DNA of 40,913 nucleotides from positions 191,116 through 232,028 of the forward strand of contig CANMCY010000002.1 of assembly GCA_947496375.1 (NCBI GenBank), in the 5' to 3' direction. The translations under genes were made by a program, and so were the position numbers. This document shows, piece by piece, positions 1-7,780 of this stretch. The notes under the pieces are model-generated. The model had not been told where the DNA came from. It was given only the letters and a program-made list of their open reading frames with translations, and did not search any database. The DNA comes from Flavobacteriales bacterium. GTDB taxonomy: Bacteria > Bacteroidota > Bacteroidia > NS11-12g > UBA955. Numbering within the stretch: the stretch's first letter is position 1; each line of letters opens with the position of its first letter.

Positions 1-1181
1 GGAAAATCATTCATTCCAATCGGTGACATCAGTGTTTCGAAACCATAATAATCCCGCTCTAATAAAACAGTTGAATAATAGCCCACTCCCAATTTTACTT
101 CATCAAACATTGAAGATGTAGGCTTTTCAATTGGTGCAAATTCCCAGCGGGAATTGCCTAAAAACTGAGAATACCAGTTCAATAATTCATCATAATTTGA
201 CTCTTTTTTTTCTTTAGGATGTAAAAATATCAACAACTTCAATTGGGGCTTACATTCTAAATATTGATTAAGCCAGGTCAAAATACGTATTTCATTTTCT
301 GGAATAGACACCCCCCTTTTTAACTGTTGCTTTCTGTTTCTAATCCAGGAGGCCGTTGAGTAAAAACCAATACTGTTATATGCAAATTCTTTAATCTTTC
401 CCCTTTCAGGATATCTGTTCTTTGTCTCTTCTATCATTTCAGGACCCCAATGATAAATCGCAGAATAAATTATAGTATCTTTCATATATGCAGCTTCTTC
501 CATCTGATAAGAGAAAGAAACCACGAGTTCATCCGTTAATAAAAGCTTATTCCATAAAAGCAATGGACCATCTGAGCTTATTTTAACAACCCTGACACCA
601 GTCTTTTTCAATAATAAATATAAAACATTGGTGTCTTTTTCATAAATACAAAATATATATAGTTTTTTTATATTCAGTCTTTTAACTTCAGAAATAAAAT
701 GATTGTTTTCAGCAAGCTCATAAATCGTGAGTGCTATTGCAGCCCTTTGATTTTTATTAAATAAATATACCGGATAAATCAATAAAGTATATAAAAAAAG
801 GTTGATGGCTGTTTTTATGGCCTGCCATTTATTTACAAAAAAAAATGCTTCCGATCGAAATATGGTTTTATTTACATTTTTACCTGTATAATTTTTTATA
901 TAATACTTTCTGTATGTAATCGATTTGGGATCACTGTCTAAAAAAGCCACATTAGTATCATCATCTTCAGAAAAATCCATCTGCCTACCAGAGCGCAACT
1001 TGATGTTTTTAAAAGCCCTGAAAAGAATACGAAACAGGAACAACGCAGAAGTGTCTTCAGTTTCATTTATTCTAAACGATTTTCCAAACAAAGAAGAATG
1101 AGCTATTCCTGATAAGGTATCTCTTTTGGGATAAAATCCATAAATAATGTATATGAATTGAAAAAAGACCAAACTAACCAA
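1..1181 (-). CDS. Putative glycosyltransferase with sialyltransferase-like motifs, C-terminus cut by window edge
   Basis: This reading frame stays open from 1181 to the left edge (393 codons seen), so the C-terminus is missing. It begins in the same frame directly after the stop of the NeuB-like gene. No ATG occurs until codon 68 (position 980). The candidate starts are TTG at 1181 or 1172, because the stretch before 980 still reads like normal protein. Counting from 1181, S-D-G lies at residues 203-205, H-P at 321-322 (context FLHPKE) and S-T at 370-371 (context GYYSTVLLE). The order and spacing resemble the D/E-D/E-G, HP and S/T motifs of GT38/GT52-type bacterial sialyltransferases. The position beside a NeuB-like and a cytidylyltransferase gene fits a transferase for a CMP-activated acidic sugar. 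The family call is inference from motifs; another capsule transferase is possible. Confidence 0.5.
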   Translation of the reverse strand, partial: MVSLVFFQFIYIIYGFYPKRDTLSGIAHSSLFGKSFRINETEDTSALFLFRILFRAFKNIKLRSGRQMDFSEDDDTNVAFLDSDPKSITYRKYYIKNYTGKNVNKTIFRSEAFFFVNKWQAIKTAINLFLYTLLIYPVYLFNKNQRAAIALTIYELAENNHFISEVKRLNIKKLYIFCIYEKDTNVLYLLLKKTGVRVVKISSDGPLLLWNKLLLTDELVVSFSYQMEEAAYMKDTIIYSAIYHWGPEMIEETKNRYPERGKIKEFAYNSIGFYSTASWIRNRKQQLKRGVSIPENEIRILTWLNQYLECKPQLKLLIFLHPKEKKESNYDELLNWYSQFLGNSRWEFAPIEKPTSSMFDEVKLGVGYYSTVLLERDYYGFETLMSPIGMNDF

Positions 1182-1877
1182 TTACCTTTTTAATGCTGTT
1201 CTTATTAATTCAAACTCTTTTGAGGTATTTTTAATATTAATTAAGTCTTCGTATGTCATGGCACCCAAATGCGCCTTCTCTGTTTCAAACTGAAAACTGT
1301 TTCTCAACGTAAAATGCTTCTCAAGTATGGTAGCCCCGTGTGCTGCCGCATACAGCGCTCCCGCATTTCCGAGGGTGTGGTCAGAAATACCTGAAAAAAT
1401 CGATGTTTGAAAATCCGGCATCTGATATTCATCTAATCGAGTGGGGTATTTTAGAACACAATATAAATACTTGGCATGGTGATGTTTTGTAATATTTTCA
1501 ACAGGATAATCAGCAGGCACTGAAACAAAAGTGGGAAGTTTTTGCTTCATAATTGATTCCACCAAATCAGGCATCTCATTATGCATTCTGGCTGCAACCT
1601 TCAAATAAGGCAGCTTTAAATCAAGACACCACGATAACCTATCATGGGTAAACGGGGTAGCAAACAATGGCATATTTAGGTTGTCAGCAAAGTGTTTTAG
1701 GTGTTTTAGCTGATCAAAATTCATGGAGAGGTAGGCCCGCTCACTTCCAAATTGTGTCTCTGTATAAAGCTGTACTTTTACAGCATCTGCACCTGCCATT
1801 TTCGATTGAAGAATCATTTGTTCTGCAACGGCGGTTATGCCATGAAACTGTGGCGCTATTTCTGATATTATAAACAT
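1182..1877 (-). CDS. NeuB-like sialic/nonulosonic acid synthase family protein lacking the SAF domain
   Basis: NeuB-family TIM-barrel synthases condense phosphoenolpyruvate with an aldose to give nonulosonic acids. The opening FIISEIAPQFHG and AGADAVKVQ (29-37) match the family's barrel start. GISDHTLG (163-170) and LEKHFTL (185-191) carry the two metal-binding histidines, H167 and H188. At 231 aa it ends where the barrel ends. Typical NeuB/SpsE proteins are about 340 aa, with a C-terminal SAF/antifreeze-like domain that closes the partner active site, and no such sequence follows in any frame here. It lies 4 bp downstream of an SpsF-type cytidylyltransferase gene. The family is well supported, but substrate and activity are not: it may use another aldose, need a partner, or be reduced in function. 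Confidence 0.75.
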   Translation of the reverse strand: MFIISEIAPQFHGITAVAEQMILQSKMAGADAVKVQLYTETQFGSERAYLSMNFDQLKHLKHFADNLNMPLFATPFTHDRLSWCLDLKLPYLKVAARMHNEMPDLVESIMKQKLPTFVSVPADYPVENITKHHHAKYLYCVLKYPTRLDEYQMPDFQTSIFSGISDHTLGNAGALYAAAHGATILEKHFTLRNSFQFETEKAHLGAMTYEDLINIKNTSKEFELIRTALKR

Positions 1878-1881
1878 TTCT

Positions 1882-2592
1882 TTATTTTTTTAACAATTCA
1901 AATTTATCACTAAAACTATAATTTAAAGGATTATAATTCATTTTTTTTAAGACTGAAATTATCATACTTAGATCTTCCTCTGTATCAACACTAAACTTTA
2001 CTTTTTCATACGAGTAATCCTTGGCGTCGCAGGATACAAATTGAACATTAAATTCTTCTTTATTCTCGTAAAAATAACCCATTACATGTTCAAAATGTTC
2101 GGGTTTGGAAAATTGGGAATATCCTTTCATAAATACTTCTCTTGTGATAATTTCCACATTACAACCCATCGGGAAACCCTTGTTGGGTATTGATGTAACT
2201 ACTTCAACATCGCTGGAACCAATAACCTCCAGGCCCTTTTTAACCACAGACATGTCATACAATGGCGTGTCGGCACAAAATCTAAACATGTGTGATATTT
2301 CATTGCGTTCATTTAATACATCAAAATAGCGGGATGCTACATTTTCTTCGTGACCACTATAAACACTAATATTATTTTTAAAGGCATAGTCTCTAATCGG
2401 GTCGTTATTTGAGCTAACGGATGTAACAATAATCAATTGCTCTTTTTTAAAAATAGTAAGTAGAGATTCCAGCACATAATCAATCATCGGACGGCCATTG
2501 ATTTCATACATTGTTTTTCCGGGCAGTCGACTGGATCCCATCCTCGCTTGTAACACAGCCAAGGGTGCTATTTTGTTATTTTCTTGAACCAT
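1882..2592 (-). CDS. SpsF/NeuA-like cytidylyltransferase
   Basis: This 236-aa protein has the nucleotidyltransferase signature near its N-terminus: LAVLQARMGSSRLPGK at about residues 11-26, followed by GRPMIDYVL. That pattern is typical of the SpsF (COG1861) relatives of CMP-sialate and CMP-Kdo synthetases. FRFCADTPLYD (about 102-112) is the position of the metal-binding aspartate segment. The likely role is CTP-dependent activation of an acidic sugar, presumably the product of the NeuB-like enzyme encoded 4 bp downstream. Its start overlaps the end of the dehydrogenase gene by 17 bp, implying translational coupling. The family is secure; the sugar substrate is inferred only from the neighbours. 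Confidence 0.8.
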   Translation of the reverse strand: MVQENNKIAPLAVLQARMGSSRLPGKTMYEINGRPMIDYVLESLLTIFKKEQLIIVTSVSSNNDPIRDYAFKNNISVYSGHEENVASRYFDVLNERNEISHMFRFCADTPLYDMSVVKKGLEVIGSSDVEVVTSIPNKGFPMGCNVEIITREVFMKGYSQFSKPEHFEHVMGYFYENKEEFNVQFVSCDAKDYSYEKVKFSVDTEEDLSMIISVLKKMNYNPLNYSFSDKFELLKK

Positions 2593-3550
2593 CCAAACTG
2601 TTTAATATTTCATTTAATATTTCTCTAGCTGCCTTTGACTCCGACTGTATGGTTAACCCTGCTATGTGAGGCGTTATTAATAAGTTATTGTTTCTTCTCG
2701 CATAATCTATCATGGGGTTATCTTCATCGTTTAAATAAGATTCCCTTTGAACTACATCAACTGCTGCCGCTTTGATTCTGCCCTCTTTTAATCCTTCTAA
2801 TAACGCATTTTCATCAATTAACTCACCCCTTGCTGTATTTATAAAATAAACCATATCCTTTAGCATCAGAAATTGTTCTTTACCAAAAATCTGTGTCCCA
2901 ATTCCTGTGTAATGATAATTTATACTAACGATGTCACAACTAGGCAGCATATCATTTAAGTCACTATATTGTATAACCCAGTTATCATTGATTTTTTTAA
3001 ACGGATCAAACGCAAATACCTTCATTTCAAAAACATTAGCATATTTGCTTAGATTTCCTCCAATTCTTCCATAACCTATAATTCCAATGGTCTTACCATT
3101 TAATTCCTCGCCACGCCAAAGGTGCTCATTTTCGCGCCACTCGCCATTCATTAAAACTGCATTTGATGCCGCTACAGTATTTCTCATCATTGCCAGCAAC
3201 AACCCGAAAGTGTGTTCAGAAGAAGCATAAATTTCATTTAAAAAAGCAGCATGTTTTATTGAACAGACCTTAACCCCGGAAGAAATAAAACCCGCCTCAT
3301 CTAAATGGGTAGTTCCCGTAGATGGAGTAGCTAATATTTTTAGTTTAGGCGCATATTGTAATATTGAAGTATCTATATAACTATCCGGGCAAGTGGGTGT
3401 AACCCAAATATGAACATCATTCAAGAGCTCCTTAATTTTACTGATTGATTGTTGATGTATAAATTGAACATTAAAATTATCCTCATATAGAGATTTTAAT
3501 TCACCAGGTAAAAAGTAAGATGGGGCTGAAAACAATAAATTTAACTTCAT
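2576..3550 (-). CDS. D-isomer-specific 2-hydroxyacid dehydrogenase
   Basis: The protein is an NAD-dependent oxidoreductase of the phosphoglycerate dehydrogenase family. The Rossmann motif GYGRIG is at 159-164. The catalytic triad is complete: Arg241 (INTARG), Glu270 (29 residues later, the expected spacing) and His295 (TPHIAG). I place the start at the ATG at 3550 (324 aa). A longer frame from 3613 would overlap the preceding gene and add an N-terminal segment unlike the family. In a glycan operon beside NeuB-like and cytidylyltransferase genes, it probably oxidises or reduces a 2-hydroxy/2-keto acid that is a precursor or decoration of the acidic sugar. The exact substrate is unknown. Confidence 0.85.
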   Translation of the reverse strand: MKLNLLFSAPSYFLPGELKSLYEDNFNVQFIHQQSISKIKELLNDVHIWVTPTCPDSYIDTSILQYAPKLKILATPSTGTTHLDEAGFISSGVKVCSIKHAAFLNEIYASSEHTFGLLLAMMRNTVAASNAVLMNGEWRENEHLWRGEELNGKTIGIIGYGRIGGNLSKYANVFEMKVFAFDPFKKINDNWVIQYSDLNDMLPSCDIVSINYHYTGIGTQIFGKEQFLMLKDMVYFINTARGELIDENALLEGLKEGRIKAAAVDVVQRESYLNDEDNPMIDYARRNNNLLITPHIAGLTIQSESKAAREILNEILNSLDGSRK

Positions 3551-3554
3551 TTTT

Positions 3555-4646
3555 TTATTCAAAAACATATTCAGCAATATGATTTGCAATAATCTCGGCT
3601 CCATTGGTAGCAATATCGTGTTCGAGCATGTTTTGCTTCAACACATCATATTCCCCATTAAATAACTGATCGAGAATTTTCCCTGGATTATGAACCAGTA
3701 ACTGCAATGATGTGAAAGAACCTAATCCCAGTTGCTTTATAAACATAATGTTTTCCTGCATTTCCGGATTCAGGGCCTCTCCAAATAGTAACATTGGCGT
3801 GCGGCAAGAAATACATTCAGAAATGGTATTAAAACCGGCTCTTCCTACAACCAAATCCATATAACCAATATGATCAAGCAAAAAAGTTCCTTCCTGAAAA
3901 ACATGAATATTTTCTGCGGTGAAACCAGGGTCTTTGGGTAAATAAAAGTTGTACTCTTCAAGATGTGATAGTTTTACTGCCAGCTCCCTTATGGCTATGT
4001 CATTAACTGCAGATCCACTATCAATGAGCATAACTGATTTTCGTTCTGGTGTATTTGCTACTATCTCTTTTCTGTGTTTTCTAACAACCAGTGGAACCTG
4101 AACAGCATTATTCCTGTAGTGGTTTGTAATTTCTTTCGGTGTAAATGGCGGGAAAAAGAGCATATCGGCGCTCTCTGCCATTCGCATCCATTTCATGATC
4201 AGATCCTGACTGATTACAGGAGGGTAAAATTTATTGAAAAACCAATCCCATGTAAAATGGGCAACACCAAAAGCAGGCTTTTTTAGTTTTTGTGCAATTT
4301 CAAAGGCCTCAAAAACAAAGTCTGAAAGAATAAAATCAACATTACATTCATTTATTTCTTCCTGTATGTATTCATCGCTTAATTTTTGATATGTTTTATA
4401 ATATGACCTTATTCCTTCCGCATTGGGAGTACCATCCGGTAATTTATGCCATAAAATGTTATTGAATTTTTCGCGATATACCAAATCAGGAATCATTGTT
4501 TTTGCCTGAGATAAGTGTTTCTGGGTTTGCAAAATCATTTTCAATTCCGGCTTTATTAATTTCAATTCTTCAATGATTGCCGATTGTCTCACAATGGGCC
4601 CAAAACCTTCATCTGTAATATACAATTTACCTTGCATAATCCTCAC
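3555..4646 (-). CDS. GT-B glycosyltransferase, MurG/GT28-like
   Basis: The 363-aa protein has a two-domain GT-B pattern. The N-terminal loop EGFGPIVRQSAI (about 13-24) corresponds to the GxGHxxR loop of MurG/PseG-like proteins, but the usual His is replaced by Pro. The C-terminal nucleotide-sugar site reads MDLVVGRAGFNTISECI (about 263-279), characteristic of GT28 C-terminal domains, and is followed by RTPMLLFGE. It overlaps the GT4 gene upstream by 20 bp. Starts at 4646 and 4637 are both possible and change only three residues. A UDP-sugar hydrolase like PseG is an alternative because of the neighbouring nonulosonate-type genes, but the length and the intact C-terminal domain favour a transferase. 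Confidence 0.65.
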   Translation of the reverse strand: MRIMQGKLYITDEGFGPIVRQSAIIEELKLIKPELKMILQTQKHLSQAKTMIPDLVYREKFNNILWHKLPDGTPNAEGIRSYYKTYQKLSDEYIQEEINECNVDFILSDFVFEAFEIAQKLKKPAFGVAHFTWDWFFNKFYPPVISQDLIMKWMRMAESADMLFFPPFTPKEITNHYRNNAVQVPLVVRKHRKEIVANTPERKSVMLIDSGSAVNDIAIRELAVKLSHLEEYNFYLPKDPGFTAENIHVFQEGTFLLDHIGYMDLVVGRAGFNTISECISCRTPMLLFGEALNPEMQENIMFIKQLGLGSFTSLQLLVHNPGKILDQLFNGEYDVLKQNMLEHDIATNGAEIIANHIAEYVFE

Positions 4647-5850
4647 AAAGACTTTTATGAAACGATGAATAATTAATCAGACCGTTGAAGTTTTTTTCCC
4701 AATATTTACGGATGTTTTTTCGAAATTCAACATCACCTGATTTTTCGCAATAAAATTTTTCAATCGCTGCAGCTATTTCCATGTTGTCTATCCCTTTGGG
4801 CAAAAGCAATCCGGTGTTTTCATTTACCAACTCCCCACAACCCATTGAATCTGTTGATATTATGGGAGTGCCATGACTAATAGCCTCCATAAAAGTATAG
4901 GGCAATCCCTCATTTCGGCTGATGCTAATGAAGATTGCATTTGGATGCGTTGTTAAAAGCTGATGAAATTCTTCATTGTTCAGCCTTCCCAACAAGGTTA
5001 TAGAATTCCTTAAATTAAATTCGGACACACTGACTTTAAGTTTTTCAAATTCCGGTCCATCTCCCACATGGAACCAATGAAAAGGAACCTTCAACATCGC
5101 CAGCATTGGGGGAATATCCAAAATTCGTTTTCTTGGTTGCACACTCCCGCAGGAAATCAATATGAGTTCATTTCCTGATAATACATTTTGAGAAAACCCA
5201 TTGTCAGGGCTACCAAGATGTCTGTGCGTTACTTTATTGGCGTATTTGGGATATTTATTCACTAAATATTTTTCTCCGTGCTCAGAAACTGTAAAAACTT
5301 TTGATACTTGTTTTAACTGAAATTTCCTAAAAGGAATTATTCCATTTTTATTGTCTTCTTCATACAAATCGAAGGCATGGGCTCTTGAAACAAATGATAA
5401 CTCAGGCCGGAATAATTTTGCTATGGATAAAATATTCGACCAGCGATCAAACCAATAACTATATAATATAGTCCCCTTCTTATAGTTCTTATCATAATGT
5501 TCAATAAACGCTGTTGCTATTTTAATATCATTCAGCAATTGAAAAAATGAATTTCTAATGTTTTTAAGAAAATATATTTTATTTACGAATATTTCTGCAA
5601 ATGTTAATTTAAATATTAATAAAAAGTGCTTGAAGAAAATATTCCTTAGGGGAATATATTTTTCTTCATTAGACAGCGTTACAAATGTAAAGTTGCTCAA
5701 TTCGGGATTTAAATTACCAACAGGATTTAGGGGAAATATTACCCACTTTGAATACTGTTTTTCAGAAATTTCCAGTTCCTGTTTTAAGAAAACTTCATCA
5801 TTCCCATAAGGGATGCTATCCGTAAATACCCAGCAATGCTTATTGCTCAA
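4627..5850 (-). CDS. GT4-family glycosyltransferase (paralogue of the protein at 16,744-17,961)
   Basis: The 407-aa GT-B enzyme has a clear C-terminal GT4 donor-binding domain: ISCGSVQPRKRILDIP at the domain start, then FHVGDGPEFEKL, then SRNEGLPYTFMEAISHGTPI, which holds the EX7E-type segment. The N-terminal half carries ILYSYWFDRW, RAHAFDLYEE and PFRKFQLKQV. All three recur in nearly the same form in the GT4 protein at 16,744-17,961, so the two are paralogues. It probably transfers a sugar from a nucleotide donor to the lipid-linked glycan at the cytoplasmic membrane face. It begins 11 bp after the wecE stop. Donor and linkage cannot be read from the sequence. Confidence 0.85.
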   Translation of the reverse strand: MSNKHCWVFTDSIPYGNDEVFLKQELEISEKQYSKWVIFPLNPVGNLNPELSNFTFVTLSNEEKYIPLRNIFFKHFLLIFKLTFAEIFVNKIYFLKNIRNSFFQLLNDIKIATAFIEHYDKNYKKGTILYSYWFDRWSNILSIAKLFRPELSFVSRAHAFDLYEEDNKNGIIPFRKFQLKQVSKVFTVSEHGEKYLVNKYPKYANKVTHRHLGSPDNGFSQNVLSGNELILISCGSVQPRKRILDIPPMLAMLKVPFHWFHVGDGPEFEKLKVSVSEFNLRNSITLLGRLNNEEFHQLLTTHPNAIFISISRNEGLPYTFMEAISHGTPIISTDSMGCGELVNENTGLLLPKGIDNMEIAAAIEKFYCEKSGDVEFRKNIRKYWEKNFNGLINYSSFHKSLCEDYAR

Positions 5851-5861
5851 TTTTTATAAAA

Positions 5862-6998
5862 TCAATGAATTACGGAACAAATTTCTTCAATCTGTTTTGT
5901 CTCTAGCTCATAATACATCGGCAACCTCAATAGTGTGTCACCGTAACGGTCACTTTGTGGCAGATGCCGGCCATCGTGACGAGAAGTGTAATATGGACTG
6001 CTGTGCAGACTTAGGTAATGAAACACAGCATGTGTTTCAGCCGCCTTTAACCCGGCAGTAATGGTTTCTCGTTGATGCAAATCACGGCAAACCACATAAA
6101 ACATGTGGGCATTGTTACTGGCATATTCCGGTAAATAGGGCAATGTGAATTTACCTGTTGCCTGAAGCGGCTGTAACAATTGATGGTATGTATCCCATAT
6201 AGCAAGGCGACGCTGCTGAATCTTTTTAATTTCCTGCAACTGTGCCCATAAAAATGCGGCAATGATTTCTGAGGGCAAAAAAGAACTTCCCACATCCACC
6301 CAGCCATATTTGTCTACCTCGCCCCTAAAAAAAGCACTGCGATTCGTTCCCTTCTCCCATATTATTTCTGCCCTTTCAGCAAAAGCCGGGTCATTCACAA
6401 CAAGCATACCGCCCTCGCCGCTAATGATGTTTTTGGTTTCATGAAAACTAAACGCGGCCAAATGTCCAATGCTCCCCAATGCCCGTTTTACGCCATCTCT
6501 ACCTGTATAATAACTGTCAATGGCCTGCGCAGCATCTTCCACTACCCAAAGACCATGTTTGCGGGCCAGGTCCATAATCATGTCCATATCACAAGCCACA
6601 CCTGCATAATGAACAGGAACAATGGCTTTGGTTTTGGGTGTAATTAATGCCTCAATTTTCTGTTCATCTATACCTGGATGATCAGGGCGGCTGTCTGCGA
6701 AAATGATGCGAGCCCCCCTGAGCACAAATGCATTGGCAGTGCTCACAAAAGTATACGAGGGCATAATCACTTCATCCCCGGGTTGTATATCCAGCAATAT
6801 GGCAGCCATTTCCAATGCATCGGTGCAACTGGTTGTGAGCAGACATTTGCCCATACCGTAATTTTCTCGGAAAAACCGTTGGCATAGACCGGTATACTTT
6901 CCATTGCCGGAAATTTTACCCGTTGCAACCGCATCCGTTATGTATTCGGTCTCTTTGCCGGTCAGATGAGGTTTATTAAACGGAATGCGATAACTCAT
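5862..6998 (-). CDS. wecE: dTDP-4-amino-4,6-dideoxygalactose transaminase (WecE/RffA family)
   Basis: This 378-aa PLP enzyme of the DegT/DnrJ/EryC1 family is very close to enterobacterial WecE/RffA in its diagnostic blocks: GDEVIMPSYTFVSTANAFV (74-92), VPVHYAGVACDMD (127-139), VEDAAQ (153-158) and SFHETKN (184-190), with the PLP-binding lysine K189. WecE transfers an amino group from glutamate to dTDP-4-keto-6-deoxyglucose, giving dTDP-Fuc4N. The C-terminal third is less like RffA but of normal length. It overlaps the amidohydrolase gene upstream by an ATGA junction. It supplies the amino sugar that the neighbouring ATP-grasp and aldolase genes could decorate. RmlA/RmlB, which make its substrate, are not in the window. 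Confidence 0.9.
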   Translation of the reverse strand: MSYRIPFNKPHLTGKETEYITDAVATGKISGNGKYTGLCQRFFRENYGMGKCLLTTSCTDALEMAAILLDIQPGDEVIMPSYTFVSTANAFVLRGARIIFADSRPDHPGIDEQKIEALITPKTKAIVPVHYAGVACDMDMIMDLARKHGLWVVEDAAQAIDSYYTGRDGVKRALGSIGHLAAFSFHETKNIISGEGGMLVVNDPAFAERAEIIWEKGTNRSAFFRGEVDKYGWVDVGSSFLPSEIIAAFLWAQLQEIKKIQQRRLAIWDTYHQLLQPLQATGKFTLPYLPEYASNNAHMFYVVCRDLHQRETITAGLKAAETHAVFHYLSLHSSPYYTSRHDGRHLPQSDRYGDTLLRLPMYYELETKQIEEICSVIH

Positions 6999-7780
6999 GA
7001 ATCAGTTCCTATAAAGCGCTCCAGATTTTCGTAAGCAATATTTTTTTGTTTCTCTTCAGGTATACCTGTTTTTGCTACAACTTCTTCAAAACGAGTTCTA
7101 AGCTGTAAATGAGACCATTCCGGATGATCCGTACCCAGGCAAATACGCCTGTCAAACGATGAAAATAAAAAAGTCAGGTCTTCATCAACAGAACTACCCT
7201 CATATTTCATGAATGTCATGGATAGATCTAGCAACAGGTTGGAATTATGCCGAACCAGTTCTGCATATTTCATTACCTGTACATCACCACCGTGCATGAG
7301 CATTACCTTGCAGTCTGGAGCATACGAAAGGGCTTTAACCAAGCTATAAAAAGGATCTGTATGCGGATATTTACTTACGCGGCAATGCATGTAGGTACAA
7401 TATAGCACCCTTAGGTCCATTGAGTATGCTGCAGCAAAAAGCTTACCCAATCTGGCATCAGAAGGATCCATCCCCACAAGTCTGGGATGAATTTTAATGG
7501 CACGGTACCCAATGGACTTTATCTCTTCAAGTTCCCCCATTACATTATCGTTGGAAAACCCCACTGCCGCCACCGGAATCAATGACTGATGGCCGGAACA
7601 CATTTTCATAAAATCCGCGTGATTATACCCTTCGACACCGGGCAAACCAACAGCCATGGCTTTGTAAAATCCCGCACTTTTCATGTCGCTTAGCAAAGTG
7701 TCAATGCCGGCATCATAACTGCCATGCAGCCACTTTCCACTGAGTGTAGGGTGTGTGAGAGAATCAAACATTTTCATCAT
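6995..7780 (-). CDS. Amidohydrolase-superfamily protein with altered N-terminal metal motif
   Basis: The 261-aa protein looks like a COG2159 (amidohydrolase-related) TIM barrel. Visible strands include AVGLPGVEGYNH, IGYRAIKIHPRLVGMD, KVMLMHGGDV and RRICLGTDHPEW; the last provides the usual Asp near the barrel end. The canonical N-terminal DxHxH is here FDSLTH, so the first metal His is a Leu while the second (H10) is kept. Many members are metal-dependent hydrolases or decarboxylases acting on acids. Altered ligand sets occur in some decarboxylase-like groups. The start overlaps the stop of the GT2 gene by 4 bp (ATGA); M1 and M2 are both possible. A role in forming or trimming the acyl/keto-acid substituent is inferred from the operon only. 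Confidence 0.7.
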   Translation of the reverse strand: MMKMFDSLTHPTLSGKWLHGSYDAGIDTLLSDMKSAGFYKAMAVGLPGVEGYNHADFMKMCSGHQSLIPVAAVGFSNDNVMGELEEIKSIGYRAIKIHPRLVGMDPSDARLGKLFAAAYSMDLRVLYCTYMHCRVSKYPHTDPFYSLVKALSYAPDCKVMLMHGGDVQVMKYAELVRHNSNLLLDLSMTFMKYEGSSVDEDLTFLFSSFDRRICLGTDHPEWSHLQLRTRFEEVVAKTGIPEEKQKNIAYENLERFIGTDS

